Assembly (NCBI GenBank): GCA_937141935.1
Contig: CAKZQS010000045.1
Location: 1-64,000, forward strand
Direction of reading: 5' to 3'
Source: an uncultured Ectothiorhodospiraceae bacterium
Lineage (GTDB): Bacteria > Pseudomonadota > Gammaproteobacteria > Nevskiales > Oceanococcaceae
DNA: 64,000 bases
Shown: positions 36,447-45,102 of the stretch, piece after piece
How the letters are laid out: each line of letters begins with the position of its first letter
Position numbering within the stretch: the stretch's first letter is position 1
The notes under the pieces: generated by a model
What the model saw: the letters and a program-made list of their open reading frames with translations, nothing else
Told to the model about the DNA's origin: nothing
Database searches by the model: none
Position numbers and translations under genes: made by a program

Positions 36447-37453
36447 GCGCCCGGGCACTGGTCAAGCGCGGGCTGCGCCGCACGCTGAGCCTGGCGGGGC
36501 GCCACCGCTGGCCGGCCTCACGGCCAACGCTGACGGTCCTGTGCTACCACCGCGTGCTGCCGCAGGGCCACCCGGATACCGCCTGGCTGCAGCCGGGCAT
36601 GCAGCTGCGGCCGGAGACGCTGGCCGCGCAGCTGCGCTGGCTGCGCGAGGCCGGATTCACGCCGGTCGATCTGGACGACTGGCTGCTGCGCGCGCAACAG
36701 GGCGAGTCGCTGCCCGAGCGCGCGGTGGCGCTGACCTTCGACGACGGCTGGGCCGATGGCTATGAGCACGCGCTGCCGGTGCTGGTCGATGCCGATGCGC
36801 CCGCCACCATATTCCTCGTCACCCGCTATATCGACACCCCGCGCAGCTTCTGGCCGGAGCGCCTCGCGCGCACGCTGCACGACGCCGACGACCCGGCGCA
36901 TGCGCGGCTGCTGGACACGCTGCGCGGCGATGGCCTGAGCCCGCCCAGCCCCCCGCGCTGGGAGCGTGCCGCCATTGACGGCTATACCGAAACGCTGAAA
37001 TCGCAGCGCAGCGATCAGCAGATCGACGCGCTGCTGGACGCGGCGATGGTCGGCCCCGGCGGCGCCGGTGCCCGGCGCCCGGACCTGCTGTCCTGGGCCC
37101 AGGTCCAGGCCATGGAAGACACCGGCCTGATCCGCTTTGGCTCGCATACCCGCCGCCACCGCCGCGTGACCCACTTGCGGGATGCCGGTGCGCGGCGCGA
37201 GGAACTGGCCGAGTCCTGTGCCGACCTGCAATCCCGCCTGAAGCGCCCCTCGGCCGTGTTCTGTTACCCCAATGGCGACACCGACGCGGCCGCCGAGCCG
37301 CTGATCCGCGCGCACTACCGCGCGGCCTGCACGCTGCAATACGGCTGGAACACCGCCAGCACCCCGCCCTATGCGCTGCGCCGCATTCCGCTGCATGAGG
37401 ACGTCAGCGCCGACCGCGACGCCTTCTATGCCCGCCTGAACCTGCCGGTCTGA
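36443..37453 (+). CDS. Polysaccharide deacetylase (NodB family)
   Basis: A 336-residue enzyme. TVLCYHRVLPQG, ALTFDDGWADGYEHALPVL and FGSHTRRHRRVTHL give an intact motif 1 (Asp-Asp) and motif 2 (His-x-x-x-His). A 60-residue insertion lies between them, which is common in EPS-locus deacetylases. It overlaps the polymerase gene (ATGA) and precedes a GT4 glycosyltransferase by four bases. It is the third NodB-fold protein of the EPS locus with intact residues. Confidence 0.9.
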   Translation: MSARALVKRGLRRTLSLAGRHRWPASRPTLTVLCYHRVLPQGHPDTAWLQPGMQLRPETLAAQLRWLREAGFTPVDLDDWLLRAQQGESLPERAVALTFDDGWADGYEHALPVLVDADAPATIFLVTRYIDTPRSFWPERLARTLHDADDPAHARLLDTLRGDGLSPPSPPRWERAAIDGYTETLKSQRSDQQIDALLDAAMVGPGGAGARRPDLLSWAQVQAMEDTGLIRFGSHTRRHRRVTHLRDAGARREELAESCADLQSRLKRPSAVFCYPNGDTDAAAEPLIRAHYRAACTLQYGWNTASTPPYALRRIPLHEDVSADRDAFYARLNLPV

Positions 37454-37457
37454 TCCG

Positions 37458-38687
37458 ATGAGCCCCGATACCCCCACCACGCCCCGCGCCCCTACGGGCC
37501 CTGCCTCCGCGTCTGGCCACACGCCGCGTGTGCTGCTGCTGTTCCCCGGCGTGCAGTACGACCTGGAGCACAATTTCCGCAACCGCCTGGAGCGGCTGTC
37601 GGCGCACTTCCGCGGCGGCGTGTTCGCCCCCGGCGACCGCCAGGAGATCGTGCGCTGGGGCGATTTCACGGTCGCCACCTATGCGCACCGGCCGGGCCAG
37701 TACACGCGCAACCCGATCCGCTACTTCCGCCAGGGCGTGGACTTCGCCCGGCACATGGCCGAAAAGCTCGGCGGCATCGACCTGATCGTGACCTACGACC
37801 CGCTCAAGTCCGGCCTGCTCGGCGCCTACCTGGCGCGCGAACTGGGCGCCAAGCTGGTCACCGAGGTCAACGGCGACTTTCTCGACCCGCACATTTACGC
37901 CGACATCCGCCACCCGGCCGTGCGCCGGGCCAAGCAGCGCCTGTACCCGCAGATCATGCGCCAGGTGCTGCGCCGCGCCGATGGCGTCAAGCTGCTCTTC
38001 CCCGGCCAGCTGCGCGAGCTGGAGGCGGATTGCCGCAAGGCCACCGTCGAGGCCTTCCCGGATTTCTGCGACACCGAGGCCTTCTACACCGGCCCCTCGC
38101 GACCCGTCATTTTGTTTGCCGGCTTTCCCTATCAGCTGAAGGGCGTGGACGTGCTGATCCGCGCCTTCCAGCGCGTCGCGGACGACTTCCCGGAGTGGCG
38201 GCTTCGCATCCTGGGCTGGTTCCCGGACCGCGCGCAGATCGAGGCCGACATCGACGGCCACCCGCGCATCGACCTGGTCGGCCCGGTGCCACGCGCCGAC
38301 ATGCCGGCGCAAATGGCGCAATCGGCGCTGTTCGTGCTGCCCTCGCGCAGCGAGGCCATGGGCCGCGTGCTGATCGAAGCCATGGCGGCGGGCAAGCCGC
38401 GCATCGGCAGCCGCGTCGGCGGCATCCCCACGCTGATCGACGACGGCCGCGACGGTCTGCTGGTCGGCCCGGGCGCGGTGGACGAGCTGGCCGACGCGCT
38501 GCGCGAACTGCTGGCCGATGAGGGCCTGCGTGAGCGCATGGGCGCGCGCGCCCGCGCCCGCTATGAGGAAGAACTGACGCTGGATGCCTATTTCGAGCGG
38601 CTGCGCGCCTTCTACAGCCGGGTGCTCAATCAGTCGGGGTCGGCGCAGGCCGGCCTGACGCGGCTGCATGCGCAGCGAGCCCGCTGA
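37458..38687 (+). CDS. GT4 family glycosyltransferase
   Basis: A 409-residue GT-B enzyme. The acceptor half includes NGDFLDPHIYADIRHPAVR. The donor half has ILFAGFPYQLKGVDVLIRAF and the EX7E-type motif SRSEAMGRVLIEAMAAGKP, with RVGGIPTLIDDGRDGLLV behind it. It adds one sugar of the repeat unit. A short Thr/Pro-rich N-terminal leader precedes the core. Its 3' end overlaps the convergent phosphatase by 62 bases. Confidence 0.9.
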   Translation: MSPDTPTTPRAPTGPASASGHTPRVLLLFPGVQYDLEHNFRNRLERLSAHFRGGVFAPGDRQEIVRWGDFTVATYAHRPGQYTRNPIRYFRQGVDFARHMAEKLGGIDLIVTYDPLKSGLLGAYLARELGAKLVTEVNGDFLDPHIYADIRHPAVRRAKQRLYPQIMRQVLRRADGVKLLFPGQLRELEADCRKATVEAFPDFCDTEAFYTGPSRPVILFAGFPYQLKGVDVLIRAFQRVADDFPEWRLRILGWFPDRAQIEADIDGHPRIDLVGPVPRADMPAQMAQSALFVLPSRSEAMGRVLIEAMAAGKPRIGSRVGGIPTLIDDGRDGLLVGPGAVDELADALRELLADEGLRERMGARARARYEEELTLDAYFERLRAFYSRVLNQSGSAQAGLTRLHAQRAR

Positions 38688-39219
38688 GGCATGCGTCGAT
38701 ATAGCCAAAACAGAAGTCGAAATAGCCAGGGCCCCGGCCATAGGGGTCCTGCAGGTGCGGCCGTGGCCGCGTGGGGTGCCACAGCCCCAGCAGGCTCAGT
38801 TGCGCCGCGCTGCGGCCGCGCAGCGCTTGCAGCTGCCCCGGCTCCATCGCCAGGATCAGATCGCCCGGCCCTGCCTGCGCCAGCGCCGTCGGCGCATCGC
38901 AGGCCGCATGCGCATCCAGGCTCAGCCCGCGTCGCTGCGCCGCGGCCACGGCGGCCGGGTTGGCCGGCTTGCCGGGGCGCGCATCCAGCCCGAAGGACGC
39001 CGTGGCCCAGCCCTGCTCGCGCGCGCGCCAGTGCGCATAGGCGCTGCGACAGATATTGCCCTTGCAACAGAACACCAGCCGCTCGACCCGGCCGAAATCC
39101 ACGGCCCGCTCCGCGTCAAAGCGACCGCCTACGCGGTCGAGCAGCGTCCAGCCCAGGAGCCTGAGCCATGGTCGCCAGCCCCCAAAATCATCCCGAATTC
39201 GTGCCCGCAGGGCCTGCAT
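38626..39219 (-). CDS. Low-molecular-weight protein-tyrosine phosphatase-like protein
   Basis: A 197-residue protein with the LMW-PTP P-loop CKGNICR (Cys52 to Arg58) and a DPYGRGPGYFD loop with the general acid near Asp158. The first 45 residues form an extra helical extension. This enzyme class (Wzb/EpsP) reverses BY-kinase phosphorylation in EPS systems. The active site is intact, although the locus kinase-like protein lacks its Walker A lysine. The ATG at 39219 has TTGGAG upstream. Its 5' end overlaps the divergent glycosyltransferase by 52 bases. Confidence 0.85.
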   Translation of the reverse strand: MQALRARIRDDFGGWRPWLRLLGWTLLDRVGGRFDAERAVDFGRVERLVFCCKGNICRSAYAHWRAREQGWATASFGLDARPGKPANPAAVAAAQRRGLSLDAHAACDAPTALAQAGPGDLILAMEPGQLQALRGRSAAQLSLLGLWHPTRPRPHLQDPYGRGPGYFDFCFGYIDACLSGLAAHAAASGRPAPTPTD

Positions 39220-40382
39220 CGTTGCACTCCAAGACTGCGACCAACACGCCGCGCCGCGATGGTGACACAGCCGCGCCGGCCCGGCCGCGACGGCTGCTGC
39301 AGCTGATCGAGACCGGCGGCCCCGGCGGCGCCGAAAACGTGCTGCGCAACCTCAGTCGCTGCGCCCGGGCGCATGACATTCCAGTCGAGGTCGGCCTGCT
39401 GCGCGAGGGCTGGCTGGCCGATGCCCTGCGCGAGGAGGGCATCGAGCCCTGGATCCTGCCCGAGCCCGGCCGCATGGATGTGGGCTGGGCCTGGCGCACG
39501 GCCCGCGAGGTGCGCCGCCGCGGCATCGATGTCATTCACGCGCACGAGTTCGCGATGAACTGTGCGGGCAGCCTGGTCGCGCGCCTGGCCGGCGCCCGCT
39601 GCATCGCCACCGTGCACGGCAACAACTATTACCCGGACAAGTGGCGCCGGCGCATGGCCTACCGCGCCGTGGCCTTCGGCGCGCAAATGGTGGCGGTGTC
39701 CTGCCATACCCGCGAGCACCTGGCCGTGACCCTCGGGGTGGACCGCGAGCGCATCGCGGTGGTGCCCAATGGCCTGGACACGGCGGCCCACGCCCCCGCC
39801 CCGCAGGCCCGCGCGCGGCTGCGCGCCGAGCTGGGCCTGGCGCCGGACACCACGCTGATCGGCGCCACCGGCAACCTGTACACGGTCAAGGGCCATGCCT
39901 ACCTGGTGCAGGCGCTGGCCCAGCTGCGCCAGCGCGGCCACAAGGTCGCGGTGGCCATTGCCGGCCGCGGGCCCGAGGAGGCGCCGCTGCGCGCGCTGGC
40001 ACAGCAACACGGCGTGGCCGATGCGTTGCACCTGCTGGGCTTTCGCGAGGACGTGCCCGCGCTGCTGCAGGCCTTCGACCTCTACGCGATGCCCTCGCTC
40101 TCCGAGGGCATGCCCCTGGCGCTGATCGAGGCCATGGCGGCCGGCAAGCCTATCGTCGCCAGCGCCGCCGGCGGCATCCCCGAAATCGCCAGCGCGCACG
40201 ACACCGCGCTGCTGGTGCCCCCGGCCGATGCCACCGCGCTGGCCGCCGCGCTGGGCCGGCTGCTCGAGGAGCCGGCGCTGGCGGACAGCCTGGCGCGCAA
40301 GGGCCGCGAGCGCGCCCGCGAGCGCTTCAGCCTGAACGCGATGTTCGAGGCCTACATGGACCTGTACCGCCACGATGACTGA
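39168..40382 (+). CDS. GT4 family glycosyltransferase
   Basis: A 404-residue GT-B enzyme. LLQLIETGGPGGAENVLRNL is the canonical acceptor-side loop, followed by DVIHAHEFAMN, TVHGNNYYPDKW and VVPNGLD. The donor side has GATGNLYTVKGHAYLVQAL and SLSEGMPLALIEAMAAGKP. The ATG at 39168 has AGGAG upstream despite overlapping the divergent phosphatase gene. It begins a three-gene set with an ATP-grasp and a GT2 (8-base overlaps each). Confidence 0.9.
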   Translation: MVASPQNHPEFVPAGPASLHSKTATNTPRRDGDTAAPARPRRLLQLIETGGPGGAENVLRNLSRCARAHDIPVEVGLLREGWLADALREEGIEPWILPEPGRMDVGWAWRTAREVRRRGIDVIHAHEFAMNCAGSLVARLAGARCIATVHGNNYYPDKWRRRMAYRAVAFGAQMVAVSCHTREHLAVTLGVDRERIAVVPNGLDTAAHAPAPQARARLRAELGLAPDTTLIGATGNLYTVKGHAYLVQALAQLRQRGHKVAVAIAGRGPEEAPLRALAQQHGVADALHLLGFREDVPALLQAFDLYAMPSLSEGMPLALIEAMAAGKPIVASAAGGIPEIASAHDTALLVPPADATALAAALGRLLEEPALADSLARKGRERARERFSLNAMFEAYMDLYRHDD

Positions 40383-41547
40383 GCCCCGTGTCCTGGTTCT
40401 GGACGGCGAGCAGCGCAGCGCGCTGGCCGTCACCCGCTCGCTTGGCGCCGCCGGCCTGCGGGTCGACGTGGGCGCCGCCGCCGAGCCCTGCCTGGCCAGC
40501 CGCTCGCGCCATGCCGCGCACACCCACACGCTGCCGGCCCCGGCGCAGGACGCCGCGGGCTTTGCTGCGGCGGTCGAGGCGCTGTGCCGGCAGCACGACT
40601 ACGCGCTGGTGATTCCGGTCACCGACCCCAGCGTCACGGCGCTGCTGACCCACGTCGACCGCGGCCGCGTGCCGCTGCCGCTGCCCGCGGCGCGGGTGCA
40701 CGCGCAACTGGTGGACAAGGGGCAGGCGCTGGAGCTGGGTCGCCAGTGCGGCCTGGATGCCCCACCCAGCTGGCATGCCCGCGAGCGCGAGGATCTCTGC
40801 GCGCTGGCCGAGGAGGCCGGCTACCCGCTGATCGTCAAGCCGGTGCGCTCGGCCACGCTGGTCGATAACCGCCTGCGCAGCCACAAGGTGCGGCGCGTGG
40901 CCTCGCCCGCGGCGCTGAGCGACTTCGCCCGCGAGGAGTGGCCGCCGGGCGGCGTGCTCCTGCAGCGCGTGCTGCGCGGCGAAGGCCGCGGCGTGTTCGT
41001 GCTTTGCCGGCACGGCGAGGTGCTGGCGCAGTTCGCCCACCGCCGCCTGCGCGAAAAACCGCCCAGCGGCGGCGTCAGCGTGCTCTGCGAAAGCGCGCCC
41101 GTGCCGGCCGAGGTCGGCGCCGCCGTGCGCAAGCTGGTGGCGGCCGTGGGCTGGCATGGCGTGGCCATGTTCGAGTTCAAGCTCGACGACGCGGGCCGCT
41201 ATTGCCTGATGGAGGTCAACGGCCGCTTCTGGGGCTCCCTGCAGCTGGCCATCGATGCCGGGGTCGATTTCCCCCGGTTGCTCTGGGCCATGAGCCAGGG
41301 CCGCACGCCGGCCCCGCACGAGCTGGGCTACCGCGTTGGCCTGCGCGAGCGCTGGTGGCTGGGCGACCTGGATCATCTCTACCTGCGCCTGCGCCACGAC
41401 TCCGGCCTGCGCGCGCGCTGGCAGGCGCTGCGCGTCTTCCTCGCCGGCGGCGGCCCGCAGGTCATCAACGAAGTGCGTCGCCCGGACGACGCCGCCCCCT
41501 TCTGGTTCGAACTGCGCAGCTGGCTGCGCCGCCTGATACATGTCTGA
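40375..41547 (+). CDS. ATP-grasp carboxylate-amine ligase-like protein in the EPS locus
   Basis: A 390-residue ATP-grasp protein. It opens VLVLDGEQRSALAVTRSLG, the same pattern as the ATP-grasp at 20441. YPLIVKPVRSATLVDN, VLLQRVLRGEGRGVFVL, HGVAMFEFKLDDAG and YCLMEVNGRFWGSLQL give the nucleotide and metal residues. It probably amidates a sugar acid or joins an amino acid to a glycan precursor. It sits between two glycosyltransferase genes, overlapping each by eight bases, so it is part of repeat-unit assembly. Confidence 0.85.
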   Translation: MTEPRVLVLDGEQRSALAVTRSLGAAGLRVDVGAAAEPCLASRSRHAAHTHTLPAPAQDAAGFAAAVEALCRQHDYALVIPVTDPSVTALLTHVDRGRVPLPLPAARVHAQLVDKGQALELGRQCGLDAPPSWHAREREDLCALAEEAGYPLIVKPVRSATLVDNRLRSHKVRRVASPAALSDFAREEWPPGGVLLQRVLRGEGRGVFVLCRHGEVLAQFAHRRLREKPPSGGVSVLCESAPVPAEVGAAVRKLVAAVGWHGVAMFEFKLDDAGRYCLMEVNGRFWGSLQLAIDAGVDFPRLLWAMSQGRTPAPHELGYRVGLRERWWLGDLDHLYLRLRHDSGLRARWQALRVFLAGGGPQVINEVRRPDDAAPFWFELRSWLRRLIHV

Positions 41548-42499
41548 ACCCCGCCCCGATTTCTCCTTCGTCGTTCCGGCCTACCAGGAGGCGGCGAATC
41601 TGCCGGCCCTGCTCGACAGCCTGAAACTGTTGCCGGCGCAGCGCTATGAGGTGCTGGTTGCCGACAACGGCTCGACCGACGGCACCCAGGGCATCGCCCG
41701 CAAGGCCGGCGCCAAGCTGCTGCACCGCCCGGACCTGAACATCGGCGGGCTGCGCAACGCGGCCGTGCGCGAATCCCGCGCGCCGATCCTGGTCTTTCTG
41801 GATGCCGACGTGCGCATCACGCCGCAGTGGGCCGAGCAGGCCGACGCGCTGGCCAGCACGCTGCGTGAGGAGCCCATGCAGCTCACCGGCTGCCGCGGCC
41901 AGCCCTCCGGCGGCTCGTGGATCGAGCGCGTGTGGTTCAAGCCGCTCTGCGACAAGCCGCTGAAGTACCTGGTCAGCAGCCACCTGATCACCACGCGCCT
42001 GGTTTTTGACCGCATCGGCGGCTTTGACGAGGCGCTGGACACCGGCGAGGACGTCGACTTTTGCGAGCGCGGCCGCGCCGCCGGCGCCCGCCTGCAGATC
42101 CGCCGCGAACTGGCCGCCGTGGATACCGGCTTCCCACCGACGCTGCGCGACTTCGCCCGCCGCGAGTGCTGGCATGGCCTGGGCGACATGCGCGACTGGC
42201 AAACGCTGGCCGGTTCCAAGGTCGCGCTGGCCAGCCTGCTCTGGGCCGGGCTGCAGCTCGCGGTGCTGCTGAGCCTGGCGGGCGGGCAGTTCTATCTGAG
42301 CGCGGCCCTGGTCGCGATGCTGGCGGCGCTGTGCCTGGCCCTGTCGCTGTACAAGCGCGATGGCGCCGGTCTGCGCGAGCGGCTGCAGCACGCCTGGCTG
42401 TGCTATGTGTACCTGGGCGCGCGCTTCGCCGCCCTGCCCCGCCGGCTGCTGGCCGGCACCCGCGGCAAGCGCACGCGCAAAGCCAGCGCTGCGGCGTAA
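41540..42499 (+). CDS. GT2 family glycosyltransferase
   Basis: A 319-residue GT-A enzyme. FSFVVPAYQEAANLPALLDSL, VADNGSTDGTQ, VFLDADVRIT (DxD) and GGFDEALDTGEDVDFCERG are all intact. A C-terminal pair of membrane segments (SKVALASLLWAGLQLAVLL and FYLSAALVAMLAALCLAL) anchors it. Its last codons enter the 20-bp tandem array described at 42486. It ends the second EPS operon. Confidence 0.9.
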   Translation: MSEPRPDFSFVVPAYQEAANLPALLDSLKLLPAQRYEVLVADNGSTDGTQGIARKAGAKLLHRPDLNIGGLRNAAVRESRAPILVFLDADVRITPQWAEQADALASTLREEPMQLTGCRGQPSGGSWIERVWFKPLCDKPLKYLVSSHLITTRLVFDRIGGFDEALDTGEDVDFCERGRAAGARLQIRRELAAVDTGFPPTLRDFARRECWHGLGDMRDWQTLAGSKVALASLLWAGLQLAVLLSLAGGQFYLSAALVAMLAALCLALSLYKRDGAGLRERLQHAWLCYVYLGARFAALPRRLLAGTRGKRTRKASAAA

Positions 42500-42645
42500 T
42501 TGCCAGCGCCGCGGCGTGAATGCCGGCGCCGCAGCGTGATTTTCGTCGCCGCGGCGTGACATTCGTCGCGGCGGCGCGAGTGTCCGCGCAGCGTCGTGGT
42601 CAGCTTCGCGGCTGCGAGATTGTCATCGCCGCGGCTTGAATCGAG
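42486..42645. repeat. Eight-unit 20-bp imperfect tandem array
   Basis: Eight units in exact 20-base phase; the best-fit unit is GCGCCGCGGCGTGAATGTCG. Each carries a CGCCGCGGCG-like palindrome followed by an A/T-rich GTGAATT-type segment. The first unit overlaps the last codons and stop of the GT2 gene. Divergence between units is moderate, so the array is old or selected. Confidence 0.85.
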
Positions 42646-43133
42646 CCGGGCCGGCTGGCAAGCCGTCGCCGCATACGCAACCCCGCGGCCCCGGGTGCCG
42701 CGCTCGCCCCGCTCACCGCGGTGCCGGCGCCGCCACACAGGCATCCGGTCCAAATTCCGGTCGAAAGCCGCGTCGGGCCGCATTGCCAGCCCCGATCGCG
42801 GCCCCGGTCGCGGCCCTCATCCCCGCCCCGACCCAGGTCCTCCACGCAGCTCGCTTATGCGCCGGCGGCGACATTGATGCTCACCCGCGCATGTTGTCCG
42901 GCGGCGCGGCGCGGCGCTGCCTGGGCGCCCGCGCGCCTGCGGCGGGCCCGCGCCGGGGCGCAGGCTTCCCGCCGATGGCGCGGGCCGGTCAAGGCCCCGC
43001 CCGCGGGCGCCGGGTCGATGCGGCGACCGGCCGAAACCCAAAAAAATCGCCGCCGGCCCGGTGGGGAGGGCGCGGCGGCGATGCGGGGGGGATGGGGCGT
43101 GCAGGTGCGGTGGCCTGCCACGTTTGCGGGGCG
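42646..43133. other. 488-bp intergenic region, no gene seen apart from a terminator
   Basis: GC-rich sequence without a supportable coding region on either strand; the open frames are low-complexity Arg/Pro/Ala. The right end carries the terminator of the beta-helix gene. It separates the second EPS operon from the minus-strand beta-helix operon. Confidence 0.6.
43039..43082 (-). terminator. Intrinsic terminator of the beta-helix operon
   Basis: Read on the minus strand, ATCGCCGCCG pairs with CGGCGGCGAT and is followed by a run of seven T residues. Confidence 0.85.
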
Positions 43134-44498
43134 CTAGCGCCAGTCGGTGCTGAGCTGCAGGCCCAGCGGCGCCGGCGGTGCGACGAAACTCGAGGGGCCC
43201 AGCACCTGCTCCTCAACCGGATGCGGGCCGATGTTCAGGCCAGCCTCGCCGGCGCCCAGCGCCGGGGAGCTCAGCTCCAGCCAGCTCTGCTCGGCGGAGG
43301 TGGCGCGAAACTCGACCTCCTCCTCCAGGCTCTGCTGGTCAAAGCCCATGTCGCGGCGCCAGCTACGCAGGCCCTGATAGCGGCGCTCGTTGTCGGCAAA
43401 GCGGTTGCTGATGAAGACCACGGCGCCATCAAACATGTTGAAGTCGGAGCGGCTGATGCGCACCGGTCGGCGCTCGTCGCCGATGGTGACGATGGCCGCC
43501 TCGTCAACGCGGAAGATGTTGTTCAGCAGCGTCACATCATCCACGCCGAGCAGGCTGATGCCCTCGCGGCAGTCGATGAAGGCGTTGTTGCGGATCATCA
43601 GGTCACGGCTCGGCTCTTCGGTCTCGTGCACCGTGGCCACGATGCCGCGGCCGCACTGCACGAATTCGTTCTCGCTGACCAGCGCATTGCGGTGCGCGGG
43701 GTCGCCGCCGCCGGCCACCGAATAGAGCACGCCGATATTGGTGTCGCGCAGCAGGTTGCGCGTGATCTGCGCCCCCGGGCCGCCGCTGGAGCGCTTGTGG
43801 TAAATGCCGGCGTGCACATCGTTGATCAGGTTGTCGGCGATCAGCGTGTTCTCCATGTCGAAGCTGTGCAGCCCGGCGCTGTTCAGCTCGCGCTCGCCAC
43901 CGACGCGGACCTTGTGCAGCCAGTTGCGCTGCACGGTGCAATCCTGGCAGCCATCGAGCTTGATGGCGCCGGTGTTGCTGCCGCGCGGGCCGTCCACGTC
44001 GTGGATGTTGTTGTCCAGCAGCGTGATATCGCGGGCGCCATCGACGGCCGTCCAGATGCCGGCCATCTCGACATTGCGGATCTCAAAACCCTGAATGACG
44101 ATGTGGTTGCGCTTGAAGATGTAGAAGCCCGTGCCCTGGCCCAGCTGGTCGATGACGGGCGTGTGGCCGGGGGCCGCGGCGAAGATGATCGGCGCGCTGG
44201 GCGTGCCGGACTCCTGCGGCTTGATGCCGGCCACCTGGGTGTTCGGCGTGCCCTGGTAGAGCTCGGTGTAGACGCCGCTCTTGACCAGCACCTGCTCGCC
44301 AGGCTGCAGCACATCGGCGGCGTGCTGGATGGTGCGCCAAGGCTCGGATTCGGTGCCGGCATTGCCATCGCTGGCGGCGGGGTGGCCGGCATCGACCCAG
44401 TAGGTCTGGGTCGGCTCGGCCTGGAAGGGGCTGGTGATACCCAGGGTGCCGATCAGCGCGAGGCCGATGGCGGTCAGTAGCAGAATGCGGGAAGACAT
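43134..44498 (-). CDS. Right-handed parallel beta-helix protein
   Basis: A 454-residue exported protein: an N-terminal hydrophobic signal or anchor (RILLLTAIGLALIGTLGI), a YWVDAGHPAASDGNAGTE opening typical of DUF1565/pectate-lyase-like proteins, and successive beta-helix rungs such as HIVIQGFEIRNVEMAGIW, DITLLDNNIHDV and DVTLLNNIF. It probably binds or cleaves the polymer in the periplasm or outside, like alginate epimerases or EPS lyases. No catalytic set can be assigned with confidence. It follows a FN3-like lipoprotein gene by nine bases. Confidence 0.82.
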   Translation of the reverse strand: MSSRILLLTAIGLALIGTLGITSPFQAEPTQTYWVDAGHPAASDGNAGTESEPWRTIQHAADVLQPGEQVLVKSGVYTELYQGTPNTQVAGIKPQESGTPSAPIIFAAAPGHTPVIDQLGQGTGFYIFKRNHIVIQGFEIRNVEMAGIWTAVDGARDITLLDNNIHDVDGPRGSNTGAIKLDGCQDCTVQRNWLHKVRVGGERELNSAGLHSFDMENTLIADNLINDVHAGIYHKRSSGGPGAQITRNLLRDTNIGVLYSVAGGGDPAHRNALVSENEFVQCGRGIVATVHETEEPSRDLMIRNNAFIDCREGISLLGVDDVTLLNNIFRVDEAAIVTIGDERRPVRISRSDFNMFDGAVVFISNRFADNERRYQGLRSWRRDMGFDQQSLEEEVEFRATSAEQSWLELSSPALGAGEAGLNIGPHPVEEQVLGPSSFVAPPAPLGLQLSTDWR

Positions 44499-44507
44499 GG
44501 GGTACTC

Positions 44508-45041
44508 CTAGCGACCCGCGCCTGCGGCGTCGCTGTCGGCATTGGGGCCCAGCGCCAGGTGCTGGACGGGGCTGCAGGGGCCCTCGCCGCCACCGGCGCT
44601 GACGGCGCTCACGCACACGCGGTAATCACCCGGGTAGGGGATGCCTTTGAGCTTGAGCTGGGATTGGGTCGGCGGCAGTTCAAAGCGCTCCGAGACCTTG
44701 TTGCCCGGGCCCAGCACATAGACGTGGTAGGCGATCAGCTCGTTCTCGGCCTTGGTGCCGGCCTTGGTGCTCGGCGCCGGGTGCTGCCACTCGACGATCA
44801 GGGTCGGCTTGGGCGCGGGCGCCTGTGCGGCACGGGTGGCGGCCGGCGTGGGCGTCAGTGAGACGGCCGCAGGCTCGTCGGCGTCGCCGCCGCAGGCGGC
44901 CAGGCCCAACACCAGCCCGAGCACGGGCACTCGGGCCGCGGCGCGGACTCGCGCGGCGCAGGTCGCAGGTGCCGTCGCGGCAGGCCGCGGCCGGCGCGCA
45001 ATGGGCTTCGAGGGGAAGGCGTTGTTGGGCTCCACGGCCAC
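44508..45041 (-). CDS. Fibronectin-III-like lipoprotein
   Basis: Up to 177 residues. After an unusually long basic N-region comes a lipobox (LGLVLGLAACGGDAD; LAAC). The mature part contains one FN3-like domain (LIVEWQHPAP, AYHVYVLGPGNKVSERF, DYRVCVSAVSAGG). The N-terminal start is uncertain because the signal would normally begin about 30 residues later. It starts downstream of a TGCCGAAGGTCA motif and precedes the beta-helix gene. It may anchor or present the beta-helix protein at the outer membrane. Confidence 0.7.
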   Translation of the reverse strand: MAVEPNNAFPSKPIARRPRPAATAPATCAARVRAAARVPVLGLVLGLAACGGDADEPAAVSLTPTPAATRAAQAPAPKPTLIVEWQHPAPSTKAGTKAENELIAYHVYVLGPGNKVSERFELPPTQSQLKLKGIPYPGDYRVCVSAVSAGGGEGPCSPVQHLALGPNADSDAAGAGR

Positions 45042-45102
45042 GGACTCGGTTCAGGCTTGGGCACCATGCTGCGCGCCTGCTCGCGGCCCCCTCAATCCCG
45101 TA

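Noticed and set aside
42486-42645. CRISPR array
   Set aside because: Units are 20 bases with no separate spacers and gradual divergence, and no cas genes are nearby.
42646-43133. A 93-residue or longer coding region in the gene-free stretch
   Set aside because: Open frames on both strands are low-complexity and overlap each other, and none has a ribosome site or a domain.
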